Below, one piece after another: positions 36,665 to 45,778 of a DNA stretch of 64,000 bases. Every line of letters starts with the position of its first letter. The stretch's first letter is position 1. The notes below the pieces were generated by a model that saw only the letters and a list, made by a program, of their open reading frames with translations, was not told the DNA's origin and did no database searches. The position numbers and the translations under genes are program-made. Origin of the DNA: Lacticaseibacillus nasuensis JCM 17158 (GTDB taxonomy: Bacteria > Bacillota > Bacilli > Lactobacillales > Lactobacillaceae); NCBI RefSeq assembly GCF_001434705.1, contig NZ_AZDJ01000032.1, positions 119,403-183,402 of the forward strand, in the 5' to 3' direction.

Positions 36665-38809
36665 TTCCTCCGGTGCCTTCATCGGCGTAAACCGCCGGGG
36701 ATTCTCATCCGCCGCGGACTCGGCCGCTTGCTCCTGACGGTGTTGCGCCGCGGTGGCTTCGGCCATGAACGTCGCCTGCGCCTCTTCCTTGGTGACCCCG
36801 CGCAAGTCGATGCGTTGCCAGGAATTGTCCGGCGCCAGCACCCGCGTTTTCACGTTGTCGGCCCACAAGACATCATAAATATGTTGCACCTGCGCCTTGA
36901 TCTGCGGGTCGATCACCGGAAACAGCAACTCGACGCGCCGCGACAAGTTGCGCTTCATCAAGTCGGCAGAACTCAGGTACACGAGCTCCTCGCCGTCGGC
37001 ATAAAACGCGTAGATGCGGCTGTGCTCAAGGAAGCGGCCGACGATCGAGTGCACGGTGATGTTGTCCGACACGCCGGGAATGCCGACTTTCAGGTTGCAA
37101 ATGCCGCGAATCAACAAATCGACCTGCACCCCGGCGGCGCTGGCGGCGTATAGGGCCTCGATCATTTCCGTATCGCTGAGCGAATTCATTTTCATCTGGA
37201 TGTGCGCCGGCCGCCCCGCCTTGGCGTGGGCGATTTCGGCGCGAATGTGCTCCAGCAAGAACTCGCGGATCCCTAGCGGCGCGATGACCAGCTTGTGGAA
37301 GTACGCCGGCTCGCTAAAGCCGCTGAGCATGTTGAAAATGTTGCTGGCGTCGGTGCCCATTTCCGCGTTGGCGGTGAACAAGCCGAGGTCGGTGTAGACA
37401 TTGGCGGTGACGTCGTTGTAATTCCCGGTGGCCATGTGCATGTAGCGGCGAATCCCGGTGTCTTCGCGGCGCACCACCAGCGCCAGCTTGCAGTGGGTCT
37501 TCAACCCGACCAAGCCGTAAATCACGTGACAGCCGGCGCGCTCAAGCTCCTGCGCCCAATGCACGTTGCGCTCCTCGTCAAAGCGCGCCTTTAACTCGAC
37601 GAGCACGGTGACTTGCTTGCCGTTTTCCGCCGCCTGCTTCAACGCGCGGATAATCGGCGACTTGCTGGAGACGCGGTACAGCGTCATTTTCACGGCGAGC
37701 ACCTGCGGGTCGGCGGCCGCCTGGGCGATGAAGTTCACCACGGGCTGAAAACTGTCATACGGGTGCTGCAACAAGATGTCGTGGTCGCGAATCTGGGCGA
37801 ACAGGTCCCCACTGGCCAACTCATTGGGCAGATACGGGGTGAACGGCGGGTACAAGAGCGCGTCGCAGCCGCTGGTGTGCTTGACCAGCTGGCCGAGCAC
37901 GGTGAGGTCGATGGGTCCGTGAATCTCGTAGACATCATCCGGCTCGTCTTTGAGGCTGAGCCCCTTTAACAGCCGCTTGCGCAAAAACTTGCTCATCCCC
38001 GCGTCGATTTCCAGCCGCATTACCTTGCCGCGCTGGCGCTTTTTCAGTTGCGACTGAATCTCCTTCATCAAGTCGCTGGCGTCTTCTTCGGCAACGTCCA
38101 GGTCCATGTCGCGGGTGACGCGAAACAGCGCGGTTTCCTTGATGGTCGCGCCGACGAAGAGCTCGCCGACGAATTGCCGCACGATGTCTTCCAGCAAAAT
38201 AAAATCGTTGCTGGCCCCAGGCAGGCGCAGCACCCGCGGGAACACATCCGGCACCTGCACCATGGCAAAGGAGCGCGTCTTGTCCTTGGTGCCGACGTCT
38301 TCCGGCCGCTGCAGGCGAATCGCCAGGTTCAACGAATTATTCGCCAAAAATGGGAACGGCCGCGTCGGATCGACTCCCATCGGCGTCAACACCGGGTACA
38401 ACTCCTGGTGAAAATAGCGATCGACGAAGCCGCTTTGCTTGGCGGAGAGCTCCTCTGGGTGCAGCAGGCGAATGCCGTGCTCCACCAAGCGTGGCGAAAG
38501 CGACCGGCTCCAAGTCGTGTATTGCTTGTCGACCATGGCGTGCGCCTCAGTGGCGATGGCGTGCAGCTGCGCCGTGGGGGTCAGCCCCGCGGCGTCGGGT
38601 TCGGTGTAGCCCACGGTGACCATCTTGCGCAACGACGCCACGCGCACGTTGAAGAATTCGTCGAGGTTGCTTTGCGTGATGCCCAAAAAGCGCACGCGCT
38701 CCAAGAGCGGATTGTGCACGTCGCGGGCTTCTTCTAGCACCCGGTCGTTAAACGCCAGCCAGCTTAACTCGCGGTTGGTGAAGTACTGGGGATTATCAAA
38801 TTGACTCAT
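36662..38809 (-). CDS. ppk1: polyphosphate kinase 1
   Basis: A 715-residue enzyme that polymerises the gamma-phosphate of ATP into polyphosphate. N-terminal YFTNRELSWLAFNDRVLEEA and LDEFFNVRVASL; the catalytic phospholipase-D-like domains hold LVELKARFDEERN, the His in LKTHCKLALV and the His in YMHMATGNYNDVTA, equivalent to E. coli His435 and His454. Length is normal. The ATG overlaps the stop of the ppx-like gene (four bases), so translation is coupled. Confidence 0.97.
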   Translation of the reverse strand: MSQFDNPQYFTNRELSWLAFNDRVLEEARDVHNPLLERVRFLGITQSNLDEFFNVRVASLRKMVTVGYTEPDAAGLTPTAQLHAIATEAHAMVDKQYTTWSRSLSPRLVEHGIRLLHPEELSAKQSGFVDRYFHQELYPVLTPMGVDPTRPFPFLANNSLNLAIRLQRPEDVGTKDKTRSFAMVQVPDVFPRVLRLPGASNDFILLEDIVRQFVGELFVGATIKETALFRVTRDMDLDVAEEDASDLMKEIQSQLKKRQRGKVMRLEIDAGMSKFLRKRLLKGLSLKDEPDDVYEIHGPIDLTVLGQLVKHTSGCDALLYPPFTPYLPNELASGDLFAQIRDHDILLQHPYDSFQPVVNFIAQAAADPQVLAVKMTLYRVSSKSPIIRALKQAAENGKQVTVLVELKARFDEERNVHWAQELERAGCHVIYGLVGLKTHCKLALVVRREDTGIRRYMHMATGNYNDVTANVYTDLGLFTANAEMGTDASNIFNMLSGFSEPAYFHKLVIAPLGIREFLLEHIRAEIAHAKAGRPAHIQMKMNSLSDTEMIEALYAASAAGVQVDLLIRGICNLKVGIPGVSDNITVHSIVGRFLEHSRIYAFYADGEELVYLSSADLMKRNLSRRVELLFPVIDPQIKAQVQHIYDVLWADNVKTRVLAPDNSWQRIDLRGVTKEEAQATFMAEATAAQHRQEQAAESAADENPRRFTPMKAPEE

Positions 38810-40335
38810 CGGCTGGTCCTCCCTTTTAACTCAATCGGCAAGCCGAACACCGCCGTGAAAAACTTACCCTTTTGCTGCAGCGTCCAGCGCTCCAAGGCGA
38901 TGTCGTCGCTGGCCGTGGCCGTCAGCACCACGGCGTCTGGGCGCAGCGACACGCGCAGGGCCGTGATCTTCTGCTGGCGCGAGGCGTCGAGGCTGTCGGC
39001 CACGCGCAACAGCGCCGAGAGCTTGGCGATAATCAGCCGCCGCGCCGCGCCCATTTCCGGCAGGTCGCCGAGGTTGAGCTGCGGCAAGTCGCTGGAGTGG
39101 TACCGCGCGATGGTGGCGACCATTTCCTGCTCGGTGCGCGTCAGCCCCATCAGCTCCGAGGCGCGGATGATGTAATCGGAATGCTCATAGTGCTTGTGCG
39201 TGTCGACGTAGCTGCCGATGTCGTTGATCGTTGCGGCAATTTGCAGCAACAGCCGCTCACGCTTGCCCAGCCCGTGTAGCTTTTTCAGCCGGTCGAACAG
39301 CTGCAACACGAAGGTCACCGTGGCGTCGCGGTGGGCGACGTCGACTTGGTAGCGGTCGGCAAGATTTTGCGCGCTTTGAATGATTTCTTTGGTGGGATCA
39401 AGCGTCACCGGCCGGAATCCGGCGCCCCACGCCGCATCCGCCTCGAGCCCGTCGAGCAGCTTCAGATTCGAGATAAAAATCCGCTGGCTGTTCAGCGTTT
39501 TGACCAGGCGATACAGCAACAACACGGTCGGCAGCACCTGCTCGACTTGGTTAATCGGCAGGTCGTATTCCTCGGACAAATATTGGTCGGAGGAATGCGT
39601 CACCTCGCGATAAATCAAGTCGAAGCCGTCACGGTCAGTTTCCACCATCCGCTCGCCGGTGGGAATCAGCGTCTCGAATAGCGACAAGGCGCTGCCCATT
39701 AGAATCATGTTCGGGTATTGCTCGGCGTGCGGCAGCAAGCGCATGAAGTCCAGCAGGCGCGAGTCGATGTAATCTTGCATCACCTCGACGTAGTTGTTGA
39801 CGGTGCGCTGCAGGTCGCTCATCACCTCGTAGACGCGCAGCGGGCCCAGCGACAAGTTGCGCGAAAACCCGAACTCGCCGTCAGTAAAGGCGGTGAGCTC
39901 CACGGACCCGGAGCTAATGTCGATCAGCACCGTGCCGGTTTTCGTGATTTCGCTAAAGTGCGGGAACCGCGCAAACACCGCCTGGGTGCGGTAAAACGAT
40001 TCCTGCGCCAGCGTTTGCGGCTGCACGGCCCAGCCGGTGCGGCTCAGCAGCTGATCCCAGACGAACTGCGCGTTTTGCGCCTCGAAAAAGCTGTGGCTGC
40101 CGCTAACGGTGATGGCCTTGACGCCATAGTCGGCAAACAGCTGCTGAATCGCGGTGAAGGCCGCCACGATGGCGTCGACGGTTTCCGGCAAAATCTGGTG
40201 CGCGGCAAAAATGTCCTCGCCAATGGCCACCGGATACTTCCCGCGCTCTAACTCTTTTAATGTGCGCAGGTTGGTGATGCTAAACCCCACGCTTTGCGCT
40301 CCAATCACCACGAAGCCATGTTCCGTCGCTGCCAT
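38806..40335 (-). CDS. degenerate Ppx/GppA-like protein with C-terminal HD-like domain
   Basis: A 509-residue protein of long Ppx architecture: ASKHA domains to about residue 300, then a helical HD-like domain. The phosphate-1 motif DLGSNS is replaced by GAQSVG (FVVIGAQSVGFSI); phosphate-2 reads DISSGSVEL instead of D.GGGS.EL; the HD motif reads NDIG in ATINDIGSYVDTHKHYEHS. Catalysis is therefore doubtful; a regulatory role on ppk1 is an inference from coupling. AAGGAGG precedes the ATG at 40335. First gene of the polyphosphate operon. Confidence 0.82.
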   Translation of the reverse strand: MAATEHGFVVIGAQSVGFSITNLRTLKELERGKYPVAIGEDIFAAHQILPETVDAIVAAFTAIQQLFADYGVKAITVSGSHSFFEAQNAQFVWDQLLSRTGWAVQPQTLAQESFYRTQAVFARFPHFSEITKTGTVLIDISSGSVELTAFTDGEFGFSRNLSLGPLRVYEVMSDLQRTVNNYVEVMQDYIDSRLLDFMRLLPHAEQYPNMILMGSALSLFETLIPTGERMVETDRDGFDLIYREVTHSSDQYLSEEYDLPINQVEQVLPTVLLLYRLVKTLNSQRIFISNLKLLDGLEADAAWGAGFRPVTLDPTKEIIQSAQNLADRYQVDVAHRDATVTFVLQLFDRLKKLHGLGKRERLLLQIAATINDIGSYVDTHKHYEHSDYIIRASELMGLTRTEQEMVATIARYHSSDLPQLNLGDLPEMGAARRLIIAKLSALLRVADSLDASRQQKITALRVSLRPDAVVLTATASDDIALERWTLQQKGKFFTAVFGLPIELKGRTSR

Positions 40336-40433
40336 TGCCGCGCCCTCCTTCGGTTTGGTCCTCAAGGGTAATTTTAGCACAGCAACGCCACCACGCGGAG
40401 CAGGAAGCGGAAGCCTCGAACGAATCAATTTCA

Positions 40434-40810
40434 CGAAAATGCCCACCGAAGGCACTTTGTTTTTCTCGCCGACCCGCATTGCATATTTTCTGCATGAACA
40501 GACTGTGCAAAAGGCTTTTTCTGCATATTGGCCACGGTTCGCCAAGCCCGGGCGAACCACGAAAAAATCGCGCAATCGCTTCTGCTCCAAGCGATTGCGC
40601 GGCCGATTGCCAAAACCGACGCGCCGTTAAACGCTGAATACGCCTGTTGCGCGGATAATCCTCCAGCTTGATGCCCCAAATCGCACCGAAGTTTTCGCCA
40701 TCAATCTCGCTATCCCTTGGCGCCCAAGGGTTAGCGACCGCTTTAGCCGGTGCGCCCGGGCTTGGCAAATAGCCATTTCTGTCTACGAAACATGAACAGT
40801 GTCCACGACG
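40434..40810. repeat. dispersed non-coding repeat, copy 2 (fills the ppx-like/MATE gap)
   Basis: Second copy of the family at 25947-26316. This copy keeps a perfect 14-bp inverted repeat, GCCAAGCCCGGGCG (40541-40554) and CGCCCGGGCTTGGC (40753-40766), plus a perfect hairpin CGCAATCGCTT / AAGCGATTGCG (40571-40581, 40589-40599). CATGAACAG occurs at both outer edges (40493-40501, 40791-40799). No gene is supported in the 529-base gap 40336-40864. Confidence 0.85.
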
Positions 40811-40830
40811 CATCAACACGCCAAGCCACG

Positions 40831-40857
40831 AAAAAAGGCCTCGGCAGTGCCGAGACC
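40831..40857 (-). terminator. terminator of the MATE gene
   Basis: Arms GGTCTCGGC / GCCGAGGCC with a three-base loop, then TTTTTTCGTGG on the minus strand. Confidence 0.82.
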
Positions 40858-40864
40858 CCAGTCA

Positions 40865-42259
40865 TTATTCCTTGCCCACCGCCACCGGCTCGCTGAGTAC
40901 GGCGTCGAGTTGGGCCTGTTCCTTGCGTTTGATGTCGCGCATGGTGCCGAGGTACACCGTGACCAACACGGCCACCGACCCGATCCAGGCCAGCGGGTTG
41001 GCCATCGACGCGCCGGCAAACCCCATGTGCATGTAGCGAATCAACACGATGCCGGCAAAGGCGCGCATGAACAGCTCGAAGAAGCCGGCCACCGTTGGCA
41101 CCATCGTTTTGCCCAAGCCCTGCAAGAGGTTGCGCATCGTAAAGAGAATCGCCAACAGCCAGTACATGCTGGCATTGAAGTGGAAGTAGGTTTGCGCCAG
41201 CGCCGTGACCTCGGGCTGATTGTTGCCGAGGAAGAGATTGACTAACGGCTTGGAGAAGAGAATGATCACCGCGCCGAGCACGCCGGAAATCACGACGTTC
41301 AACAGCAAGGCCTGGTTGAAGCCGTGGCGAATCCGGCCGTACTCCTTGGCGCCGAGGTTTTGCGCGGCAAAGGTCGCCATCGCCACGCCAAACGAGCTCG
41401 CTGGCAACGTCGCCAGCTGGTCGATGCGCCCGGCGGCGGTGTAAGCCGCCACCGCGTCGGTGCCCAAGGTGTTGAGCATCACCTGCAAAATCACGGAGCC
41501 AATGGCGATAATCGACATCGAAAAGCCCATCGGCAAGCCGACAATCAGGTGATGGCGAATCTCGCCCCAGTCGATGACCAGGTCTTTTTTGCGAATGACC
41601 AACAACGGAATGTGCCGCTTGATGAAGCCCCAGCACAGCACCGTCGACAGCAATTGCGCCGTTACCGTGGCCCAGCCGGCGCCGGCCACGCCCATGTGGA
41701 AGCCGAGGATGAACAGGAATTCCAAGGCGATGTTGACCACCGTGGCGATAATCAGAAAAATCAGCGGCGTGCGCGAGTCGCCGAGCGCGCGCATCATGTT
41801 ACTCAAGAGGTTGAAGGCCATCGAGGCGATGATGCCGATAAAAATCACGCGCACAAAGGCGACGGAATCGTCGACAATGGCCGCCGGCGTTTGCATCAGG
41901 TGCAACAACGGCCGCGTCAGCGTCACCGACAGCACCGTCAGAATCACGGAAATGGCGAGACTGATCCAGATGCTGGTGCCGAAGCTCTTGCGCACGGCGC
42001 GGTAATCATGGGCGCCATAGGCCTGCGCCGTCAGCACCGACAGCCCGGCGGTGGTGCCTTGCGCAAACCCGATGATCAAAAACGTGAGACTCCCGGTGGC
42101 GCCCACCGCAGCCAGCGCGTATTTGCCGATGGTGCGGCCGACAATCAAGGCGTCCATGAAGCTATATAGCTGCTGAAAAACATTCCCGATTAAAAGCGGA
42201 ATCGTGAAGAATAGAATCAGCTTTAAGGGACTGCCCTTCGTTAAGGTGCGCACGGTCAC
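40865..42259 (-). CDS. MATE family multidrug/cation efflux protein
   Basis: A 464-residue membrane protein with twelve predicted helices. It begins LTKGSPLKLILFFTIPLLIGNVFQQLYSFMDALIVGR, then VGATGSLTFLIIG, MMRALGDSRTPL and AAQNLGAKEYGRIR, all typical of DinF/NorM-like MATE transporters. Energy would be a sodium or proton gradient; substrate unknown. GGAGG lies about nine bases before the ATG. Confidence 0.93.
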   Translation of the reverse strand: MTVRTLTKGSPLKLILFFTIPLLIGNVFQQLYSFMDALIVGRTIGKYALAAVGATGSLTFLIIGFAQGTTAGLSVLTAQAYGAHDYRAVRKSFGTSIWISLAISVILTVLSVTLTRPLLHLMQTPAAIVDDSVAFVRVIFIGIIASMAFNLLSNMMRALGDSRTPLIFLIIATVVNIALEFLFILGFHMGVAGAGWATVTAQLLSTVLCWGFIKRHIPLLVIRKKDLVIDWGEIRHHLIVGLPMGFSMSIIAIGSVILQVMLNTLGTDAVAAYTAAGRIDQLATLPASSFGVAMATFAAQNLGAKEYGRIRHGFNQALLLNVVISGVLGAVIILFSKPLVNLFLGNNQPEVTALAQTYFHFNASMYWLLAILFTMRNLLQGLGKTMVPTVAGFFELFMRAFAGIVLIRYMHMGFAGASMANPLAWIGSVAVLVTVYLGTMRDIKRKEQAQLDAVLSEPVAVGKE

Positions 42260-42366
42260 CCCTCCTTCATTTTTACTCGTCTGATAACCTTAGCGCATTC
42301 GCGCGCCGTTGTCACCGGGGTACCCGCAATTTTGCCAAAGTTTTTGTAGCGGTTACACCCCTGGCC

Positions 42367-42400
42367 AAAAAACAACAGGCGACCGCTGCCGGTCGCCTGT
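42367..42400 (-). terminator. terminator of the LemA-TPM-DUF2200 operon
   Basis: Perfect arms ACAGGCGACCG / CGGTCGCCTGT with a four-base loop, then TTGTTTTTTGG on the minus strand. Confidence 0.85.
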
Positions 42401-42404
42401 GTCT

Positions 42405-42746
42405 TCATGCTTGAACGCGTTGAATCTTCGTCAATGCCTTGCCGCGCGCCAGCTCGTCGACCAGCTTATCCAGCCGGCGAATCTGTTGCAGTAACGGATC
42501 GCTGATAGCTTCTACCCGCACGCCGCACACCACCCCGGTAATCGCGGTGGCGACTGGCGGCACCTGCGCGCCAGCAAAGAAATCGCGCAGCGATAACGGC
42601 GAGTCGTGCAACTGCGCCGGGGCATACCCGGTAAACCAACCAATCACGGCATCGAGTTCGGCCTGCGTGCGACCTTTTTTCGTGACCTTGGCCAGATACA
42701 AAGGATACAGCCGATTAAATGGCATCGCATAGAGTCGCTCTGACAT
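42405..42746 (-). CDS. DUF2200 family protein
   Basis: A 113-residue cytosolic protein: RLYAMPFNRLYPLYLAKVTKKGRTQAELD, IGWFTGY and VVCGVRVEAISDPLLQQIRRLDKLVDELARGK, as in DUF2200. Function unknown. The ATG at 42746 follows AAGGAG; a preceding GTG is in frame. It starts 15 bases after the TPM gene. Confidence 0.9.
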   Translation of the reverse strand: MSERLYAMPFNRLYPLYLAKVTKKGRTQAELDAVIGWFTGYAPAQLHDSPLSLRDFFAGAQVPPVATAITGVVCGVRVEAISDPLLQQIRRLDKLVDELARGKALTKIQRVQA

Positions 42747-42761
42747 CACGTGCTCCTTTCG

Positions 42762-43631
42762 CTAGACGTCGGCGCCACCGCCGCCGCTTGAGCCGCCACC
42801 CCAACTGGAGCCACCGCCGAAGCCACCGCCACCGAAGCCGGAACCACCGCCGTAGCCGCCACCGCCCCAGCGGTTGCGACTGCCGCCGCTCATTAAGGTG
42901 CCCAGCAGCCACCACAGCCACCAGGAACCGCCACGCCGGCCGCCGCGGGGACCGCGCGGGCCGCCACCACCGAGGATGGCGATAATCGCCACGCCAATAA
43001 AGACCGACACGATGATGGTGAGGATGCGACTGCCGGTGTTACCGGAATTGCCCGTCCGCCGATAATCCGACATTTGCTCAGCCGGCACGGTGTTTTTGTC
43101 CGCCTTGAACTTGTACTTCTTGTCGACCACCGTGGCCACCGCGTTGAACACGTTGCGAATGGCGGTGTTGATCTTGGCGTGACTGGTGGCCTTAATGTCC
43201 TTGAGGTTTTGATTGAGGATATTTTTGGCCAAGACATCGGTGAGCTCGCCTTCTAGGCCATACCCCACCTCGATGCGCATGTTTTGCGCGCCTTGGTTTT
43301 CAGCGAAGACGATCAACACGCCGTTGTCGCGGCCCTTGTCGCCGATGCCCCACTTGCTGAAGAGTTTCGGCGCGTAATCGCTCAGCGCTTCACCGCCAGA
43401 GGACTTCACCACCGCCACGGCGATTTGTGGCTGTTGCTTGGTTTGTTGATAGGTTTGATTCTTGGTATCGATGAGTTGCTGGGACTGGCTGTCCAGCAGG
43501 TTCATGTCGTCATAATAGTAGTGGTCGCTGGGGCGCGCCGGCAGACTCGCCGCCGCCACCGGCCGGGCGCCACCCAGCCACACGCCCAGCGCCACCAGTA
43601 AGAGCCCAAGCCCGAGCCATTTCTTGCGCAT
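42762..43631 (-). CDS. TPM domain (YgcG-like) membrane protein
   Basis: A 289-residue protein: signal peptide (WLGLGLLLVALGVWLGG), extracytoplasmic TPM domain (YYYDDMNLLDSQSQQLID, VLIVFAENQGAQNMRIEVGYGLEGELTD), one membrane helix (ILTIIVSVFIGVAIIAIL) and a Gly/Ser/Trp-rich tail. TPM_phosphatase proteins commonly pair with LemA, encoded immediately upstream. Role unclear, probably at the cell surface. Confidence 0.9.
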   Translation of the reverse strand: MRKKWLGLGLLLVALGVWLGGARPVAAASLPARPSDHYYYDDMNLLDSQSQQLIDTKNQTYQQTKQQPQIAVAVVKSSGGEALSDYAPKLFSKWGIGDKGRDNGVLIVFAENQGAQNMRIEVGYGLEGELTDVLAKNILNQNLKDIKATSHAKINTAIRNVFNAVATVVDKKYKFKADKNTVPAEQMSDYRRTGNSGNTGSRILTIIVSVFIGVAIIAILGGGGPRGPRGGRRGGSWWLWWLLGTLMSGGSRNRWGGGGYGGGSGFGGGGFGGGSSWGGGSSGGGGADV

Positions 43632-43646
43632 CGCGGGCTCCTTTCG

Positions 43647-44228
43647 TTATTTGCCTGAGTCGAAGTCGACCTTCGGCGTGCTGCTGACCTTCGCGTCCGC
43701 CTTATAGGTATCATGCTTGTGCAACCCCATCAGGTTGGCAAAGAGATTCCGCGGGAAGGTTACGATCGCGGAGTTATAGTCCTGCACTGCGTCGATGTAC
43801 CGGCCGCGCGCCACCGAAATGCGGTTTTGACTGCCTTCCAGCTCGGTAATCAAGTCTTGGCCGGCTTGCGAAGACTGCAGCTGCGGGTAGTTTTCCTGCA
43901 ACGCGGTGAACATCGTGCCGATGTTGGCGCTGGCCTTGGACTTGGCAGCCGGCGTGCTGGCGGCGTTATACGCCTTGCGCGCATCGGCCAAGGCCGTGTA
44001 GATTTTTTCTTCGTGACTCATTTGGGCCTTTACCGTCGAGACGACGCTTGGAATCAGGTCGGCTTGGCGCTGCATCTTGTTTTCGACTTCGCTCCACTTG
44101 GCCTCCACGTTTTGTTCCTGCTTGGCCAACCCGTTATAGGTGCTGATGCTGAAAATAATCACGATCAGCGCGACGACCCCGATGATGATACTGGTCAGCG
44201 CGACGGGACTGAGTTTTTTATTTTGCAT
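43647..44228 (-). CDS. lemA: LemA family protein
   Basis: A 193-residue protein with one N-terminal membrane helix (TSIIIGVVALIVIIFSIS) and a LemA helical bundle: YNGLAKQEQNVEAKWSEVENKMQRQADLIP, RISVARGRYIDAVQDYNSAIVTFP, NLFANLMG. AAGGAG precedes the ATG at 44228; the frame is open 34 codons upstream without a start signal. First gene of lemA-TPM-DUF2200. Confidence 0.93.
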   Translation of the reverse strand: MQNKKLSPVALTSIIIGVVALIVIIFSISTYNGLAKQEQNVEAKWSEVENKMQRQADLIPSVVSTVKAQMSHEEKIYTALADARKAYNAASTPAAKSKASANIGTMFTALQENYPQLQSSQAGQDLITELEGSQNRISVARGRYIDAVQDYNSAIVTFPRNLFANLMGLHKHDTYKADAKVSSTPKVDFDSGK

Positions 44229-44355
44229 AGCGTTCTCCTTTAACTTGCGTTGGCTTAATTTTACCATAGCCGCCAAGCGGGCAATCGGTCCTGAGGCGGA
44301 CAAAAGGGGCCGACCGCAGTCGTCCCCCAAGTGTTCAGCAATGTAACGCTTCGAG

Positions 44356-44440
44356 AGACTGGGTGCGAGCGGTTAGCTACGCCAGCCACCAGAGCCACAG
44401 TTCGGCCCTAGCGTCTGGCTAGGCTACCCGTCGCATCCAA
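44356..44440. repeat. long imperfect hairpin after trpS
   Basis: In the 231-base trpS-lemA gap. GGGTGCGA (44361-44368) pairs with TCGCATCC (44431-44438, one wobble), GGT.AGC with GCTACC (44423-44428), GCCAG (44381-44385) with CTGGC (44415-44419). No T run. Its shape and its GGGTG start resemble the ppk1-ppx hairpins, but identity is low. Confidence 0.55.
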
Positions 44441-44459
44441 ACCGCCTTTCTCCGCAGCG

Positions 44460-45482
<1,023 letters not shown>

Positions 45483-45522
45483 TTAATCCTTTCTCGTGCT
45501 AAAAGTGACGGGGCCGCCGCGC

Positions 45523-45778
45523 ACAAAAATCGCCCCATGCCGACACCGATTGTGTCAACATAGGACGACCATGCGCGGTGCCACCTAATTTGCCGGGAGA
45601 ATCCCGACCGCTTAACGGCTTACGGCGCCGATACCGTTGCGTCCCTGGTGGGCCAAGGTGAGCGGCGGCCGGGTCGCCTTTTCAGTCCCGGCGACTTCCT
45701 GTACTGGCCTTACCCGCTCGCACCCCATCAGCATCGACGCGTTAATGTCAGTGTAAGGAATTCGCCGCGTTAAATCAA
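45523..45778 (-). promoter_or_regulatory. T-box riboswitch leader and promoter of trpS
   Basis: Promoter on the minus strand: TTGATT (45773-45778, inside the end of the flavoprotein gene), 17-base spacer, TACACT (45750-45755). The T-box motif AGGTGGCACCGCG is at 45574-45586. The terminator pairs CGTCCTATG.TGACAC with GGTGTCGGCATGGGGCG (45531-45568) and runs into ATTTTTGTG. Uncharged tRNA-Trp is expected to stabilise the antiterminator. A TGG that could be the specifier is at 45653-45655, but stem I was not folded fully. Confidence 0.85.
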
